This document shows, in pieces, positions 24,078-33,353 of a DNA stretch of 64,000 nucleotides (within the stretch, counting starts at the first letter, position 1; each line of letters opens with the position of its first letter). The DNA is from Natronolimnohabitans sp. A-GB9 (lineage in GTDB: Archaea > Halobacteriota > Halobacteria > Halobacteriales > Natrialbaceae), in contig NZ_JAVDDV010000017.1 of assembly GCF_030848565.1 (NCBI RefSeq), forward strand, positions 1 through 64,000. The letters are read 5' to 3'. The notes under the pieces were generated by a model. The model saw only the letters and a list, made by a program, of their open reading frames with translations. It searched no databases and had not been told where the DNA came from. The translations under genes and the position numbers were made by a program.

Positions 24078-25123
24078 CTCGGCGATCGTTCGACGTTGGA
24101 ACCGACCCCGCTGTACTCGTATCTGGTCACTTCGAGTTCCTCGTTCTCCTCGGCGTCGAAGTAGATCGCGATACCGAGCGCGACCAGTCCAACGACGAGG
24201 GCCACGAACGAAGCGATCGCACCGGAAAAGCCGTCTTTCCCGCGAAGTGACCGGGCCAGCGAGGCACCGAGGCCGGCGCTGCCACCGACCAGTCCGGCGC
24301 TGCCGGCGCCGTAGAAGACGACGGCTGGGTGGAACCGCTGGACGACGTACCGCTGTTTCAGTCGCCAGAGGAAACTCCGGAGCAACAGCAGGGAGACGTA
24401 CCGGACGAACGGGACGTATCGAATACTGGAGGTCTCGTCGCCGTAGACGGCCGACATCGCGACGTCGGCGACCCGACAGTCGTTGACGTTGAGGTGTGTA
24501 AGGAGATGATTGAGGAAGCCGTACTGGTCGGTGATCGACTCGAGGTCGAGCTCCTCGATCGCCTCCCGTGAGATAGCCGTATAGCCGTTCTGTGGGTCGC
24601 TGATCGTCCAGTAGCCCGAAGCGAACTTCGAGAGACCAGTGAGCAGGGAGTTGCCAACGAATCGGAACGTCGACATCCCCTCGCGGTCGTCGGGGTGAAG
24701 CAGGCGGTTCCCCTTCGCGTAGTCGGCCTCACCTTCGACGATCGGGTCGATGATCCGATCCAGGATGTCGGGATCCATCTGTCCGTCGCCGTTCATCACG
24801 GCCACGACGTCCATTCCGTCGTCGGCGGCGTGTCTGTACCCCGTTTTGACCGCCGCGCCGTAGCCACGGTTTTCTTCGTGACGGATCGGGACGACACGAC
24901 GCGCGTCACCGCCGTCGGTGACCGTAAGCTCCGGCTCCGGTTCGGCGTGTTCGTTGACCCGCGATGCGACCTGCTGGATCACGGCCCAGCTGTCGTCCGG
25001 CGAGGCGTCGTCGACGGCGTAGATCCGGTCGACGAAGTCGGGAACCGTCTCGATGACCTCGCCGACGAACGCCGCCTCGTCGTAGGCCGTGATTACGACG
25101 CCGATTCGGTTGTCCTTATACAT
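24062..25123 (-). CDS. Family 2 glycosyltransferase with C-terminal membrane helices
   Basis: The 353-residue protein has the GT-A fold of dolichyl-phosphate sugar synthases or glycan elongating enzymes: IGVVITAYDEAAFVGEVIET, IYAVDDASPDDSW, RGYGAAVKTGYRHA, and the metal-binding NGDGQMDP. Two hydrophobic segments near residues 270-325 anchor it to the membrane. It is the last gene of a five-gene overlapping operon making a nucleotide sugar, so it probably transfers that sugar to a lipid carrier or to a surface glycan. Its start overlaps the dehydrogenase gene by eight bases. Confidence 0.88.
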   Translation of the reverse strand: MYKDNRIGVVITAYDEAAFVGEVIETVPDFVDRIYAVDDASPDDSWAVIQQVASRVNEHAEPEPELTVTDGGDARRVVPIRHEENRGYGAAVKTGYRHAADDGMDVVAVMNGDGQMDPDILDRIIDPIVEGEADYAKGNRLLHPDDREGMSTFRFVGNSLLTGLSKFASGYWTISDPQNGYTAISREAIEELDLESITDQYGFLNHLLTHLNVNDCRVADVAMSAVYGDETSSIRYVPFVRYVSLLLLRSFLWRLKQRYVVQRFHPAVVFYGAGSAGLVGGSAGLGASLARSLRGKDGFSGAIASFVALVVGLVALGIAIYFDAEENEELEVTRYEYSGVGSNVERSPSQSIE

Positions 25124-26645
25124 CGTTTCCGTCGGTCGTCTCGTCGTTGCTGTCTGAATCGGTCGCTTGCCCGACGACGCCGCCGTCCGCAGTCACCGAC
25201 CGATCGTCCGGGGGGATCCGTTCGCTTCCGCCGTCGGCTTCGGTCGGTGATCGACCGTCCACGGTCCCCGCGAGGGTGTACTCCCGATGTGGCGTCTCTG
25301 AGAGGTCGACTGCGTCTCGGCCGTCGACGACGACCATCGGCTCGAGGTCGGCCCACGGGATTTCCTCGAACGCTTCGTGGGGCGTGACGATCACTGCGGC
25401 GTCGAACGCCATCTCGGTGAGGTCGTCGACGTCGACGGCTCGAGCGCCGTACTCGGCCGGATCGACGAGTGGGTCGACACCCGCGACGTCCGCGCCGCGG
25501 TCGTTTAACTCGTCGATGACGCCGATCGCGGGCGAGGCACGCGTTTCCTCGACGCCCGGTCGATAGGTAATGCCGAGGACGACCACCGACGCGCCCTCGA
25601 GTTCGGTTCCGGTCGTCGACAGTTCGCTCTCGAGGCGATCGACGACGACCGCCGGCATTTCGTCGTTGATCCGTCGGGCGGTCCGTGTCAGATCCATCGG
25701 CGCTTCGTTCTGCGAGAGCAGGAAGTGTGGATAGTAGGGAATGCAATGGCCCCCGACGCCCGGGCCAGGATCGTGGAGCTGACACATCGGCAGATCGTTG
25801 GCCGTCTCGATCGCTTCGCGGACCGAAATACCGAGTTCGTCGGCCAGCCGACCGAGTTCGTTGGCCAATCCGATGTTGACGTCGCGGTAGACGCCCTCGA
25901 ACACCTTGACGGCTTCCGCCGTCGTCGCGTCCGAGACCGGATGGACCTCGTTGTCCGAGAGTTCGTCGTAGACGACCGCGGCGGCGCGCGTGCTCTCGTC
26001 GTCGACGCCGCCGACGACCTTCGGATACGCACCGCGGATATCCTCGAGTGCGCGGCCGCTCGAGGTCCGCTCGGGACAAAACGCGAGCCCGAACTCGTCG
26101 GCTGCGAGGCCGCTCTCTTGCTCGAGGTGGGGCTCGAGGACGTCACGACAGCTCGTCGGCGGCAGCGTCGACTCGGCGATCACCAGATCGCCCGGAGCCA
26201 GTCCGGCTGCGATGTCGTCGACGACAGATTCGACCGTTGCCAGGTTGGGCTCGTTCTCGTCGTCGAGCAGCGTCGGCACGATGATGACGTGGATCGCTGC
26301 GTCAGTGGCCGCCGCCGGGCCGTCGGTCGTCGCCTCGAGCCGTCCGTCAGCGACCTGTTCGGCGACGAGGCCGTCCAGTCCCGGTTCGCCGACGACGTGG
26401 CTCTCGCCGTCGTTGATCGTCTCGACGACGTCGGGGTCGACGTCGACGCCGGTCACGTTGCCCGTCGTCTCCGCGTAGACACCGGCAAGCGGGAGCCCCA
26501 TCTTCCCGAGGCCGTAGACGGCGACTGGAAGCTCGCCCGCCGTGAGCAGTTCGCGCTGACGAGCGAGCGACTCGCTCGAGCCGTAGAGCCCGACGCTCGA
26601 GCCGTCGCGACTCGGTGTCTCCGTTTCGTTCGTCTCGCTGCTCAT
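25116..26645 (-). CDS. UDP-N-acetylhexosamine 6-dehydrogenase family (WbpA/WecC-like)
   Basis: This 509-residue nucleotide sugar dehydrogenase oxidises C6 of a UDP-hexose to a carboxylate with two NAD. It shows the N-terminal NAD fold VAVYGLGKMGLPLAGVYAET, EPGLDGLVAEQV, AESTLPPTSC, CPERTSSGRALEDI, the catalytic cysteine in GPGVGGHCIPYYPHFLLS and the C-terminal VVVLGITYRPGVEETRASP. An acidic tail follows. Neighbours match the WbpA-WbpB-WbpE-WbpD set, so UDP-GlcNAc is the likely substrate by inference. ATG 26645 overlaps the preceding stop as ATGA. Confidence 0.9.
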   Translation of the reverse strand: MSSETNETETPSRDGSSVGLYGSSESLARQRELLTAGELPVAVYGLGKMGLPLAGVYAETTGNVTGVDVDPDVVETINDGESHVVGEPGLDGLVAEQVADGRLEATTDGPAAATDAAIHVIIVPTLLDDENEPNLATVESVVDDIAAGLAPGDLVIAESTLPPTSCRDVLEPHLEQESGLAADEFGLAFCPERTSSGRALEDIRGAYPKVVGGVDDESTRAAAVVYDELSDNEVHPVSDATTAEAVKVFEGVYRDVNIGLANELGRLADELGISVREAIETANDLPMCQLHDPGPGVGGHCIPYYPHFLLSQNEAPMDLTRTARRINDEMPAVVVDRLESELSTTGTELEGASVVVLGITYRPGVEETRASPAIGVIDELNDRGADVAGVDPLVDPAEYGARAVDVDDLTEMAFDAAVIVTPHEAFEEIPWADLEPMVVVDGRDAVDLSETPHREYTLAGTVDGRSPTEADGGSERIPPDDRSVTADGGVVGQATDSDSNDETTDGNDV

Positions 26646-27628
26646 CGGGCTTCCACCTCCCGTCGCTGTGTTCCCTCTCCGATGAGCGATTCGACCGTCG
26701 TGACCGTCTCGAGGGCTTCGATACCGTCTTCCGCAGTGACGACGGGCTCGGAGTCGGTCCGGACAGCCTCGAGGAAGGCCTCGAGTTCGTGGCGCAACGG
26801 TTCGCCGTTGTCGACCCGCGGGCGCTCGATGACGCTTTCGTGTCGATACCGGCGCTTTCCGTCGTCGACGACGTACTCGGGGTAGGAGTTGCGGTGGATC
26901 AGGACGGACTGCTCGAGGTAGTCGACCTCGAGGAGACACTCGCGGGCGGTGATGGTGAGCTTTCGAACCTTCTTCTGGGTCACGCGACTCGCCGTCAGCG
27001 AGGCGACGACGTCGTCGAACTCCATCGTCGCCGTCGCGTACTGGCCGGATTCGGTACCCATCGCGGTCACCGAATCGGGCTGGTCGTCGAGTAATGCGCC
27101 GACGATGTCGATGTCGTGGACCATCAGGTCCGAGACGACGTTGCCAAGCGCGTCACGATCGAGCGGTGGCCCGAGCCGTTCGGCCTCGAGACTGATGACG
27201 TCTACGTCGTCGATCAACTCGGTGACGGTCCGGACGGCCGGGTTGAACCGCTCGATGTGACCGACTTGCAAGACGAGATCGTTTGCCGCGGCCTGCTGGG
27301 CTAAGTCCCGACCCTGTTCGATCGTCTCGGCGATCGGTTTCTCGACGAGGACGTGGACGCCGGCGTCGAGACAGTCCGACACGACGTCGTAGTGGGCCGC
27401 CGTCGGCACCGCGACCGTGACGACGTCACAGCGCCCGAGAGCGGTTTCGAACCCGACGGCCTCGGTTCCGTACTCGACGGCGACCCGTCGGGCGATGTCG
27501 CCGTCGTGGTCCGTAACACAGGTGAGTTCGACGTCGGAGAGTTCACTATACACGCGCGCATGATTCTCACCCATCGAGCCGACGCCGATGACGCCGGCTC
27601 GAATCGGTCGTGAAGGTGTTTCGTTCAT
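26642..27628 (-). CDS. Gfo/Idh/MocA family oxidoreductase (WbpB-like)
   Basis: This 328-residue NAD-dependent sugar oxidoreductase has an N-terminal Rossmann fold (AGVIGVGSMGENHARVYSEL), the EKP motif (GVHVLVEKPIAETI) and the catalytic HIERFNPAVRTVTEL and HDIDIVGALL region. In the WbpB role it oxidises C3 of a UDP-GlcNAc-uronic acid so that the next enzyme can add an amino group. It overlaps both neighbours by four bases, so stoichiometric translation is likely. Confidence 0.9.
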   Translation of the reverse strand: MNETPSRPIRAGVIGVGSMGENHARVYSELSDVELTCVTDHDGDIARRVAVEYGTEAVGFETALGRCDVVTVAVPTAAHYDVVSDCLDAGVHVLVEKPIAETIEQGRDLAQQAAANDLVLQVGHIERFNPAVRTVTELIDDVDVISLEAERLGPPLDRDALGNVVSDLMVHDIDIVGALLDDQPDSVTAMGTESGQYATATMEFDDVVASLTASRVTQKKVRKLTITARECLLEVDYLEQSVLIHRNSYPEYVVDDGKRRYRHESVIERPRVDNGEPLRHELEAFLEAVRTDSEPVVTAEDGIEALETVTTVESLIGEGTQRREVEAR

Positions 27629-28851
27629 TGGGAGTTGAAGTGACCCTGCACTGCTTCGACGACGGTTCGTCGACCCGCTTCGGAGAGATTCGGATGGACG
27701 GGAAGCGAGAGGACCGTCTCGGCAGCCCGTTCGGCGTTTGGCAGCGACGCTGCCGCGGAACTCACCGTCTCGTAGGCCGGCTGACGGTGGATCGGTGTGC
27801 CGTAGTAAACACCGGTATCGACGCCGTGGTCGTCGAGCGTCGCTGCGAGCGTTTTTCGGTCGTCGGTCCGGATCGTATACTGATGGTAGACGTGCCGATA
27901 CCCGTCGGGTTCGGTCGGTGTCTCGACGGGGAGTTCCGCCAGTTGCTCGTCGTAGTAGGCGGCGGTTTCTCGCCGGTTCCGGTTGAATTCGGGGAGCCGC
28001 TCGAGTTGCGCTCGACCGATCGCGGCGGCGAGACTCGTCATGCGGAAGTTGTGCCCGAGGTCGACGTGTTCGTAGCTGCCGCCGTTGCCGACGTCTCGGC
28101 CGTGGTTGACGTAGCCTGCGGCCCGGTCGGCGACGTCGTCGCGGTCGGTCGTGATGATCCCGCCTTCGCCGGTTGTCATGTTCTTCGTCGGGTAAAACGA
28201 GAAGCAGGCGGCGTCACCGAGTGAGCCGACGCGGTCGCCGTTGATCGTCGCACCGTGTGCCTGACAGGCATCCTCGAGGACGAACAGGTCGTGGGCGTCG
28301 GCGATCGCACGGAGTCGATCCATCTCGGCTGCCAGCCCGTAGAGGTGGACCGGGAGCAGGCCGACGACGTCGTCGCGTTCCTCGAGCGTCCGCTCGACAT
28401 CGTTCGGATCGAGTGTGTACGTCTCGGGATCGATATCGGCGAAGACAGGTTTGCCGCCGGCGAGCCTGATCGCGTTCGCGCTGGCGACGAAAGAAAACGG
28501 TGACGTGATTACGGCCTGTCCCTCCTCGAGACCGAGTGCTTCGAGCGCGGCGTGGAGGGCGGTCGTCCCGTTCGAGGTCGCGACGGCTCGATCGGTCCCG
28601 CAGTAGGCGGCGAACTCGTCCTCGAAGCTCCGAACTTCGGGTCCGTCGGCGAGCATGCCGCTCTCGAGGACCGACTCGACGCGCTCGACGGCACCGGCAC
28701 CGAGCTCGGGAGCCGCGATCGAGACGTCGGTCGTCGTTCCCGTCGCTTCGGTTGAGCCGGTGCTCGACGACTCCGCCTCCGAGACACCGCCGTCCGTCTC
28801 GGCCGGTTCCGTGTCGGACGCGGTCTCCGTATTGGTGTCGTCGACCGTCAT
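27625..28851 (-). CDS. DegT/DnrJ/EryC1/StrS aminotransferase (WbpE-like)
   Basis: This PLP-dependent sugar aminotransferase has 408 residues. The family features are [37 protein letters not shown], the DACQAHGA segment, the PLP lysine in [18 protein letters not shown], and [11 protein letters not shown]. The first 70 residues are an acidic Ser/Thr/Glu-rich extension not needed for the fold. In the WbpE role it adds an amino group at C3. It overlaps its neighbours by ATGA at both ends. Confidence 0.92.
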   Translation of the reverse strand: MTVDDTNTETASDTEPAETDGGVSEAESSSTGSTEATGTTTDVSIAAPELGAGAVERVESVLESGMLADGPEVRSFEDEFAAYCGTDRAVATSNGTTALHAALEALGLEEGQAVITSPFSFVASANAIRLAGGKPVFADIDPETYTLDPNDVERTLEERDDVVGLLPVHLYGLAAEMDRLRAIADAHDLFVLEDACQAHGATINGDRVGSLGDAACFSFYPTKNMTTGEGGIITTDRDDVADRAAGYVNHGRDVGNGGSYEHVDLGHNFRMTSLAAAIGRAQLERLPEFNRNRRETAAYYDEQLAELPVETPTEPDGYRHVYHQYTIRTDDRKTLAATLDDHGVDTGVYYGTPIHRQPAYETVSSAAASLPNAERAAETVLSLPVHPNLSEAGRRTVVEAVQGHFNSQ

Positions 28852-29426
28852 GCGATCTGGTTTGCTCCCTCGAGCGGTTCGGGCAACGCCTGGGTCGTCG
28901 CCGGTGTCCCGACGGCGAGCGTGTTCGGCGGAACGTCTTCCGTGACGACCGACCCGGCCGCAACGAAGGCGTTCTCACCGACCGTGACGCCGGGCAACAG
29001 CGTGGCGTTGGCGCCGATCGATGCGCCTTCCTCGATCGTCGGCCCTTCGAGGCCGTTGTCCGTCCGAATCGGATACTCGTCGTTGGTCAGTGCCGCACTC
29101 GGCCCGATGAAGACGTTGTCCTCGATAGTCGTCTCTGTCGGGATGTAGACGTTCGTCTGGAGACTGACGTGCGAGCCGATCGTCGTCTGGCCATCGATGA
29201 CCGTCTTCGTCCCGACGAGGACGTCGTCACCGATCGTCGTTCCTTCCCGGACCAAGACGTCGTGGCCCGTGGTGAACTCGTCACCGATGGTGACGTCGCC
29301 GTAGACGATCGAACCGGCCCTGATCGTCGCTCCATCGCCGATACGGGTCGGCTCGTCGAACTCGCCGTGTCCGACCGTCGCGTCGTCGTCGACTGTACAG
29401 TCGTCGCCGTGAACGAATCCATTCAT
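28848..29426 (-). CDS. Left-handed beta-helix N-acetyltransferase (WbpD-like)
   Basis: The 192-residue protein is built of hexapeptide repeats ([LIV]-G-x4), e.g. [20 protein letters not shown] and [20 protein letters not shown], ending [20 protein letters not shown]. Such trimeric enzymes acetylate sugar amines with acetyl-CoA; the N-terminal half begins like WbpD/WlbB. It is the first gene of the operon, so the promoter lies upstream of 29426. It completes the set needed for a 2,3-diacetamido-uronate. Confidence 0.9.
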   Translation of the reverse strand: MNGFVHGDDCTVDDDATVGHGEFDEPTRIGDGATIRAGSIVYGDVTIGDEFTTGHDVLVREGTTIGDDVLVGTKTVIDGQTTIGSHVSLQTNVYIPTETTIEDNVFIGPSAALTNDEYPIRTDNGLEGPTIEEGASIGANATLLPGVTVGENAFVAAGSVVTEDVPPNTLAVGTPATTQALPEPLEGANQIA

Positions 29427-29829
29427 CGAGCGACACCTCCGTTGCTCGAGTCCGTACCGTCGGATCCGAACGTTCGTTTTCGTTGATGCATCATCGATTA
29501 CTCGACACCCGCGTGGGCAATCGTGCTGTTACAGCCGGTAACACGGCTTTGTTATCCCCGACCTGACGGGCTCGTAGTCAGGAACTATACCGTGGTCGTT
29601 CGATCGCGTTATGTGAAACGGCGATACAGCCGTTAGAGTCCGCGATTAGTCGGATATCACTGCTTCCTCTTCGATACATATCAGTATAGATGTCAGTTAC
29701 GGCCGTCAACTGGTACAATTCCATTTCGAGTGGGTAGCCGAGTGATAGTAAAGTGTCAGAGTCTGGCATTCGGTGGCGTGAGGTATCCGAACACCCCTGT
29801 AGATCGGATTTGGGAGCGCGAGGACGCTT
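29427..29829. other. Divergent promoter region, 400 bp, no gene seen
   Basis: The sequence separates the sugar operon (minus) from the DUF7344-type gene (plus). GATGCATCATCGATTACTCG and TTACAGCCGGTAACACGGCT lie nearer the operon. No repeat A or B copy is present and open frames lack recognisable content. Confidence 0.4.
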
Positions 29830-30363
29830 ATGTCTGACCACGAACTAACACAGGCCGAACTGTTCGACGTTTTTAGCAACGCTCGTCGGCGACGGGCCGT
29901 CCAGTACCTCAAACAACAGGGCGGGAGCTGTGATCTCGCCCCGCTCGTCGAACAGGTCGCTGCCTGGGAGAACGACACCGACACGGACGACGTAACGCGC
30001 ACGCAACGTCGGCGAGTGTACATCTCTCTGTACCAGACCCACTTGCCGATGCTCGAAGATCACGGGATCGTCGACTGGGATCCCGACGATCACGCGATCG
30101 AACTGCTGCCCCGCGAGGACGTCTTCGATCCGTATCTCGATCAGCGACTCGAGAACGATCGGCAGTGGGACCAGATATACGTCGCGATGACCGGCGTCGG
30201 TGTCCTGGCGCTTGCACTCTCGTGGTTCTCGATTGGCCCGTTGACGGCGACGGTCGCGCCGGCCGTTGCGCTGGGACTCTGTCTACTCGTCCTCGTCGTC
30301 TCGATCGTCCAGCACGTCTCGCGCCGACCCGATCTCGAGTTGCCGTTCGGACTCGCGAGTTGA
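29830..30363 (+). CDS. DUF7344-type membrane-anchored winged-helix protein
   Basis: The 177-residue protein has an N-terminal winged helix (ELFDVFSNARRRRAVQYLKQ, RRRVYISLYQTHLPMLEDHG) and two C-terminal membrane helices (about 118-138 and 140-160). This haloarchaeal layout joins DNA binding with membrane anchoring. A paralog lies at 33818-34321 with the same SLQQTHLPQL pattern. The ATG at 29830 gives MSDHELTQAELF. Target genes are unknown; the divergent sugar operon is a candidate. Confidence 0.8.
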   Translation: MSDHELTQAELFDVFSNARRRRAVQYLKQQGGSCDLAPLVEQVAAWENDTDTDDVTRTQRRRVYISLYQTHLPMLEDHGIVDWDPDDHAIELLPREDVFDPYLDQRLENDRQWDQIYVAMTGVGVLALALSWFSIGPLTATVAPAVALGLCLLVLVVSIVQHVSRRPDLELPFGLAS

Positions 30364-30454
30364 TGCGTAGAGTCCGTACGGACCGTACGAGACTCGCCGT
30401 GTTCGAGCACTGATTCTCGCCGCCTCACTGTTCCCGCTTCGCCGAGAACTGCTC

Positions 30455-30496
30455 TCTCATACGGTCTCCTGTCGTCATTACAGCAGTCCGTATCAC
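30455..30496. repeat. Internally deleted repeat A (A5)
   Basis: TCTCATACGGTCTCCTGTCG is followed almost at once by TTACAGCAGTCCGTATCA, so both ends are present but the inner 45 bases are gone. Sequence resembling the left part of repeat B2 (GGACAACA...CACACCGATCGCACTCGAG) follows directly at 30497-30540. Confidence 0.65.
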
Positions 30497-30590
30497 TGCC
30501 GGACAACATACTGTACACACCGATCGCACTCGAGACGCCGTCGCGGGTGTGTCGGTACAGGAACCGAACTGCGATCGTCAGTGCAGACGG

Positions 30591-30703
30591 TCATACTGGC
30601 GGACAGCAGTCAGTGAACCGTCGGTCGCGAATTCGCGGTTGTCACCGCCGGCGACGGCCGCAGTAGTGCGACCGATGGTGAATAGTTCTGTCCGCCAGTA
30701 TCA
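30591..30703. repeat. Dispersed palindromic repeat B, copy B5
   Basis: Ends TCATACTGGCGGACAGCAG and GTTCTGTCCGCCAGTATCA, 113 bases, interior GGTCGCGAATTCGCGG...GACGGCCGCAGT close to B4 and B7. The minus-strand end TGATAC supplies the TGA stop of the gene at 30701-31687. Confidence 0.78.
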
Positions 30704-31687
30704 GCCCTCGACTGTCACCCAGAAGTACGTGTCTTCATCCGCGTTCTCGTTTGTCGGCTCCGACGGTGCCTCTCCCTCGAACAGCAGAACGCTGATACGG
30801 ACGGTTTCGCCCTCCGTTGCGGTCGGTGCGACGTTCAGGTCGTCGTATCCCGTCGTTTCATCGTCGAGTGTCGTCTCGAGTTCCTCGAGTTCCGTCTGCT
30901 CGACGATCTCGTCGTCCTCGAGGGATTGCTCCTGGACGACGACCGTGTAGTCGGTCTCCTCGCCTTCCTGGTTATCGATCGAGACGGTGACTGGGATGGA
31001 TTCGTTCGGGCCGATCTCGCCATCGATGTTGTCGGCGATCAGTTCACCGTCTTCGTCTTCAGTGTAGAGTGCCAGTTCGGTGAATCCGCCCGTCGATACC
31101 GGGGCGAGAAAGCCCACGAGTAACGCACCGGCCGCCAGCCCGATCGCGAGAACGAGTACGATCGACGAAGCCGTCGCGACGGCATTTTCCTCGCGCCGAA
31201 GTCTCCGTATTGCCTGCAGTGGGGAGACAGTAAACCGCTCGGCGGTCGGCGTTTTGAGTCGGCGAACGACGCCGAGTTGTGCGAGCACCACCGTGAGTAC
31301 GGTGAGTGTTGCTGCAGCCGGGACGGTTGCCAGACCCCACTGTGTCAGCGGCAGGACGAGCCCGACGACCGGCACGACCGCCAGTGAGAGTGCGACCGAC
31401 AACCCCAGGCGCTCGACAACGTCGATACCGCGTGGCTCTCGTTCGATCGTGGTTGCCGTCGCCTCTCGAGCACTCCTGTTGCCTGCCGGAAACAGAACGG
31501 AAACGAGCGCATATCCCGGAAGAAAAAGCGCTAACGGGAAGGTCGCTAGCAGTCGCGCCACGCTTCCCTCCTGAAGGGACGTTACGGCTCCGTAGGCCAG
31601 TATCGCGCCGACGGAAACGACAGCGAGATCGAACGGATACTGGCGAACGACACTGAATCGTGTCAGCGTACTCGTTTCGTGACTCAT
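30701..31687 (-). CDS. DUF1616 membrane protein
   Basis: The 328-residue protein has an N-terminal block of four or five membrane helices (VVSVGAILAYGAVTSLQ, FPLALFLPGYALVSVLFPAG, ALSLAVVPVVGLVLPL), a cytoplasmic linker, one more helix (SSIVLVLAIGLAAGALLVGF) and an outside beta domain (SIPVTVSIDNQEGEETDYTV). The family often accompanies cell-surface glycosylation loci in archaea (from memory), which fits the sugar operon about 1.3 kb away. The stop TGA belongs to repeat B5. Confidence 0.85.
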   Translation of the reverse strand: MSHETSTLTRFSVVRQYPFDLAVVSVGAILAYGAVTSLQEGSVARLLATFPLALFLPGYALVSVLFPAGNRSAREATATTIEREPRGIDVVERLGLSVALSLAVVPVVGLVLPLTQWGLATVPAAATLTVLTVVLAQLGVVRRLKTPTAERFTVSPLQAIRRLRREENAVATASSIVLVLAIGLAAGALLVGFLAPVSTGGFTELALYTEDEDGELIADNIDGEIGPNESIPVTVSIDNQEGEETDYTVVVQEQSLEDDEIVEQTELEELETTLDDETTGYDDLNVAPTATEGETVRISVLLFEGEAPSEPTNENADEDTYFWVTVEG

Positions 31688-31921
31688 CGCTTGGACACCG
31701 GACGTTGTGTGGTAGTAACCGACCTAACTGGAGACGACACGCAGAGCATTCTCGGATGTTGGCTCAGTGCACGCTGTACCGCTTTGTTATGGCCGGGTTA
31801 TCGGATCTGATCGTTCGAGAGACGACGGTCCCACCGCGACCGACCGTCGATCGCGTGGCCGGCGACACCGCTCCGAACGATCGGTAGGACAGTTTTCGAC
31901 TGCGCGGCCTCGAACGCGACC

Positions 31922-32197
31922 CTAAAAATCGACGTACTGCTCCTCCCACTCGCGACGTTCATCGATTCGCTCCCGACCAGTCTCCGTGATCGCGTAGTAG
32001 TTCGTTCGTCTGTCGAGTTGCCCTTTCTCGACCAGCTCCTTGTTGACGAGCGTGTCGAGATTCGGATAGAGGCGACCGTGATTGATTTCCGAACTATAGT
32101 ACTTCTCGACTTCGTCTTTGACGGTCTGTCCCGACGGTTGATCGGCGCCTGCGATCACGTACAGGAGGTCCCGTTGGAAGCCGGTCAGATCGTGCAT
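31922..32197 (-). CDS. PadR family transcriptional regulator
   Basis: The 91-residue regulator has the PadR winged helix (GFQRDLLYVIAGADQPSGQT, INHGRLYPNLDTLVNKELVE, NYYAITETGRERIDERREW). It is a short PadR with little C-terminal dimerisation helix. A dyad CTCAAT-N15-ATTGAG overlaps the predicted transcription start just before its ATG, so it may repress itself. No effector transporter is adjacent. Confidence 0.88.
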   Translation of the reverse strand: MHDLTGFQRDLLYVIAGADQPSGQTVKDEVEKYYSSEINHGRLYPNLDTLVNKELVEKGQLDRRTNYYAITETGRERIDERREWEEQYVDF

Positions 32198-32199
32198 TG

Positions 32200-32226
32200 C
32201 TCAATCACAGTGACCATTCCATTGAG
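32200..32226 (-). promoter_or_regulatory. Candidate PadR operator over the transcription start
   Basis: CTCAAT (32200-32205) and ATTGAG (32221-32226) are perfect inverted arms directly upstream of the PadR start codon. On the minus strand AAATATCTA, a TATA-like element, lies just before, so a protein bound to the dyad would block the start of a leaderless transcript. Confidence 0.45.
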
Positions 32227-32433
32227 TAGATATTTGTTATCCGTATCATACAGCATTGTTAGCCCTTCTTTCAATATATGTTCACGGAACTAAAGTGCAC
32301 GTTCCGGAGATTCTCTTTCACGTGAGAACGAAGCCCACCGCGACGCCAGGAGGACAGTACGAGCGGTATACGTCACCGTAGTAGTCTCTCGCCAGTCCGA
32401 TCGAGTCGATCGGGACCGATCCTACCGGCTCGC

Positions 32434-32766
32434 TTACTCGTCAGCCGTCGACATCGAGACGTCGATACCGTCCGACTGGATCTGCACGTGAAGCGATTCG
32501 ATCGTCGCCTCGTAGGCGGTCGTGTGTGATCCATCGTCGTCGAACCGAACGCACTCCGACAGGAGATCGCTCTCGAGGAGATTGTTGATCCGGCGGTACA
32601 CCGTCGCGGACGAGCTGTCCGTTCGCTTGGTTAGTTCCTTTGCCGTCTTCGGACCGTCGCTCGTGGCGACGAGGATCGTCCGCGCACACTCATCGCCGAG
32701 AACGTCGAGTTGGGCGGACGGGTCAGCCGTCGATTCCGATCGCGTGTTACTTGCTTGCATTGACAT
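32434..32766 (-). CDS. ArsR-like winged-helix regulator, 110 aa
   Basis: The protein is a winged helix (LDVLGDECARTILVATSDGP-KTAKELTKRTDSSSATVYRR) with a beta wing (ECVRFDDDGSHTTAYEATIE) and a short C-terminal strand. The TVYRRINNLLES recognition helix is of the haloarchaeal HTH type also seen at 60451. The ATG at 32766 (MSMQASN) is preferred; another at 32760 is two codons in. Upstream about 150 bases are AT-rich promoter sequence. Confidence 0.78.
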   Translation of the reverse strand: MSMQASNTRSESTADPSAQLDVLGDECARTILVATSDGPKTAKELTKRTDSSSATVYRRINNLLESDLLSECVRFDDDGSHTTAYEATIESLHVQIQSDGIDVSMSTADE

Positions 32767-33353
32767 CGTCGTATTCACCGGGTTCGGGGAGGTCGACTCG
32801 AGTCGCTCTCGCGGGAGCGGAGACGAGGGGGGTCGGCCGGGAGCACGGTCCACCGCTGCCGCGAGCACCGCTTGTACATTCCAGCACGACGATCGGTAAG
32901 CGATAGTGGTATTTTATAACGATGTACCTTATACAACGGAAATAAGATAATTCGGTGGCTAAACATCTCGTTTCGGGTAATAAATGATACCTTTCCGACC
33001 ACGCGAACGGTGTCAAGTCCTCGTTTGGAAGCCGAATACTGGCAAAGCCGCCTGAATCCGGTGTCGTTCTCGAAGGGACGAAATTCCGTTACTGGCCGTT
33101 TCACCGGGGAATACCAGTTGCTAACGCCCGGAAACTGCGTATTTCGCGGTTCTCACGGCCCGTCGCCGGCTGAACGGTCTCCGTCCTTTATTCACGTCAG
33201 ACCCCCTCGGTAGGATGACGCCTGGACGTCTTCGGAGAACACGCGACCACGTTCGTCGTGGATGGCTCGTCTCGGTTTGCTACGACCGACCGGTCGACCC
33301 GTCCACGCGAGACGCTGTGGTCTCCAGGACTGTCCGCGTACACCCCCTCAACC
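32767..33353. other. 587-bp intergenic stretch with AT-rich core
   Basis: The centre (about 32900-33000) is AT-rich, with GTATTTTATAACGATG and GGGTAATAAATGATACC, and is probably the promoter of the flanking regulator on the minus strand. Frames to 33353 on the plus strand lack conserved content; the first recognisable codons are those of the zinc-ribbon gene. Confidence 0.4.

Noticed and set aside
25725-26885. 386-codon frame antisense to the UDP-sugar dehydrogenase
   Set aside because: No motifs; the dehydrogenase on the other strand explains the coding signal.
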